A stretch of DNA of 6,691 nt, from the NCBI GenBank assembly GCA_015487825.1, contig WFOZ01000335.1, positions 1 to 6,691 on the forward strand, written 5' to 3'. Below are positions 5,496 through 6,691 of the stretch, in pieces. The position numbers and the translations under genes are program-made. The notes beneath the pieces were generated by a model. That model had not been told where the DNA came from and made no database searches. It worked only from the letters and a program-made list of their open reading frames with translations. Numbering within the stretch: the stretch's first letter is position 1; every line of letters starts with the position of its first letter. This DNA comes from Planctomycetaceae bacterium. Its GTDB lineage: Bacteria; Planctomycetota; Planctomycetia; Planctomycetales; Planctomycetaceae.

Positions 5496-5957
5496 TTATG
5501 ATTTTTTGATACTACTCCAAATGGTATGCATCACGACAACAAGAGCAGTCATCGAATAGAACAGGATGGCTAAAATGCAAAGAGCCATGGGAACAAAAAC
5601 AACGTGCATCTGTCCCGTAGTTTGTGTCCGGCCTGCAGAAACATATAACACATAAACAGATACACTTACTAAAGCCACAGCAAACGCCGGAATTAAGAAA
5701 GTAACAGCATTTTTTGATTGCACTTTCAGGTAAAACACACCGCAGACTAAACCGGGCAGCTGGGCAGCAACAGATCTCAGCACAACACCAGCCATAAATG
5801 AAGTTCCGGGGACACCTTCCTGAATGGCATCCACCCAGGCAAGTAGAAGCGTCATGGCAAAAATGCTGAGCAATAACCAGAATGAGACCACAGGGTTAAT
5901 GCTGTTTGACTGCACTGCTGCTGCGGTATTCGGTAATCGGTCAGGATTGGAGTTCAT
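5496..5957 (-). CDS. Four-helix membrane protein following truA, unknown function
   Basis: A 153-residue integral membrane protein that I do not recognise. A polar N-terminal tail of about 20 residues precedes hydrophobic segments at roughly 23-43, 54-77, 84-107 and 118-143; the end (SSIKKS) is basic. The basic loop KVQSKN (78-83) between helices 2 and 3 and the basic C-terminus suggest both face the cytoplasm. Motifs of known transporters or enzymes are absent. Its ATG lies one base after the truA stop (TAACATG), and AGG stands seven bases before the ATG inside the truA end, so translation is probably coupled to truA. I see no sequence likeness to the other two small membrane proteins in the window. 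A functional link to tRNA modification is not implied by the position alone. Confidence 0.7.
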   Translation of the reverse strand: MNSNPDRLPNTAAAVQSNSINPVVSFWLLLSIFAMTLLLAWVDAIQEGVPGTSFMAGVVLRSVAAQLPGLVCGVFYLKVQSKNAVTFLIPAFAVALVSVSVYVLYVSAGRTQTTGQMHVVFVPMALCILAILFYSMTALVVVMHTIWSSIKKS

Positions 5958-5958
5958 G

Positions 5959-6691
5959 TTAAAACCTGCTTATTAACCGATCATGCACGGCATCGAAATC
6001 TTGTTCGTATTCAACATGCATCAAATAGAGCCCTTGTGGCGGGGCGGTTGGGCCAGCCTGTTTGCGGTCCATTGCTTCAAGGATACGCCTGGCTGCATCG
6101 ACAGACCAGTCGCCGCTGCCTATTTTAAGAAGTGTTCCCATAATCGCCCGGACCATGTTGTAAAGGAAACCGTTGGCAACAATATCAAGAGAGAGAATCG
6201 GCAAGGCATCATTTTGAAGCGGAGTTCCCGCGAGAGACGGCTGCCAGGCGGGCCATGCGGTTCCCTGTTGGACGCGGCAATATTTGACATGCCTCACGCT
6301 GGTTGCCTTGTTCGGATAATGCGATTCAAAGGAACGAAAATCATGCTCGCCCACAAGCGAATGAGCTGCCTGATCCATCTTCGCTGCATCCAACTTCGTT
6401 GCGATACGTGTTGTGAATCGGTTTAAGTGAGCATGCGGAATTTCTGAATTCAAAACCAGATAGCGATACAGTTTCCACCTTGCATCATACCCGGCATGAA
6501 AATTTATCGGGACTTCACATGAATTGCGAATGACAATATCATCCGGCAATTGCGATTGGATAGCCGGTCGGAATTTTTCAGCCGGAATTGTTGAATTCGT
6601 TTTGAAACTCGCCACTTGTCCCATCGCATGCACCCCGGTGTCGGTCCGCCCCGCACTTGCCAGTCGTGACGATTCTCCCGTAATCTGCAAG
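5959..6691 (-). CDS. truA: tRNA pseudouridine(38-40) synthase, N-terminus outside window
   Basis: TruA converts uridines 38-40 of the tRNA anticodon arm to pseudouridine in the cytoplasm. The frame is open to the right edge; the first visible codon, TTG at 6690, is internal. About 30-45 N-terminal residues are probably missing, judged against the E. coli protein. The 243 visible residues carry the catalytic motif AGRTDTGVHAMGQ (13-25) with the catalytic Asp at 17, the FHAGYDARWKLYRYLV segment (64-79) with the active-site Tyr, GEHDFRSF (114-121), NGFLYNMVRAIMGTLL (173-188) with the conserved Arg, and the closing MDRKQAGPTAPPQGLYL (207-223). All key residues are present and the C-terminus is complete. 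A membrane protein gene follows after one base on the same strand, presumably in the same transcript. Confidence 0.95.
   Translation of the reverse strand, partial: LQITGESSRLASAGRTDTGVHAMGQVASFKTNSTIPAEKFRPAIQSQLPDDIVIRNSCEVPINFHAGYDARWKLYRYLVLNSEIPHAHLNRFTTRIATKLDAAKMDQAAHSLVGEHDFRSFESHYPNKATSVRHVKYCRVQQGTAWPAWQPSLAGTPLQNDALPILSLDIVANGFLYNMVRAIMGTLLKIGSGDWSVDAARRILEAMDRKQAGPTAPPQGLYLMHVEYEQDFDAVHDRLISRF

Overview
The window looks like chromosomal DNA from a Gram-negative bacterium with roughly balanced base composition, most likely a planctomycete (Gimesia/Rubinisphaera-like). That assignment is an inference. It rests on the style of the proteins (a secreted parallel beta-helix protein, proline-rich hypothetical proteins, lineage-specific small membrane proteins) and on the scarcity of strong Shine-Dalgarno sites. 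No rRNA or marker gene confirms it. The only genes I can name firmly are lipA (lipoyl synthase) and truA (tRNA pseudouridine synthase).

Left block (1-1777, + strand): the 3' part of a proline/serine-rich protein of unknown function overlaps by 4 bases (ATGA) a small protein with an HExxH zinc-peptidase signature. After a 108-base gap comes a four-helix membrane protein of unknown function. A 218-base convergent gap (1778-1995) carries several inverted repeats.

Right block (1996-6691, all - strand, so read from right to left): truA runs in from beyond the right edge. One base after its stop starts a four-helix membrane protein. After a 317-base gap comes lipA, then 35 bases later another small membrane protein. 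After a 481-base AT-rich gap comes a 451-residue exported right-handed beta-helix protein. truA plus its follower, and lipA plus its follower, are probable two-gene transcription units.

The most notable signal is a family of short palindromic elements in the intergenic gaps. They have the architecture of REP sequences: a GTAG foot followed by a GC-rich hairpin. Two inverted pairs (3629-3698 and 5361-5452) resemble BIMEs, and the first is a perfect 24-base inverted repeat. A single variant (1866-1888) shares the TTGTAGGGT head. A more doubtful relative lies at 1284-1307. Each of the four gaps longer than 100 bases holds one, and no gene does. In known systems such elements are moved by RAYT (REP-associated tyrosine) transposases; none is encoded here. 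I see no CRISPR array, tRNA, rRNA, complete insertion sequence or defence system.
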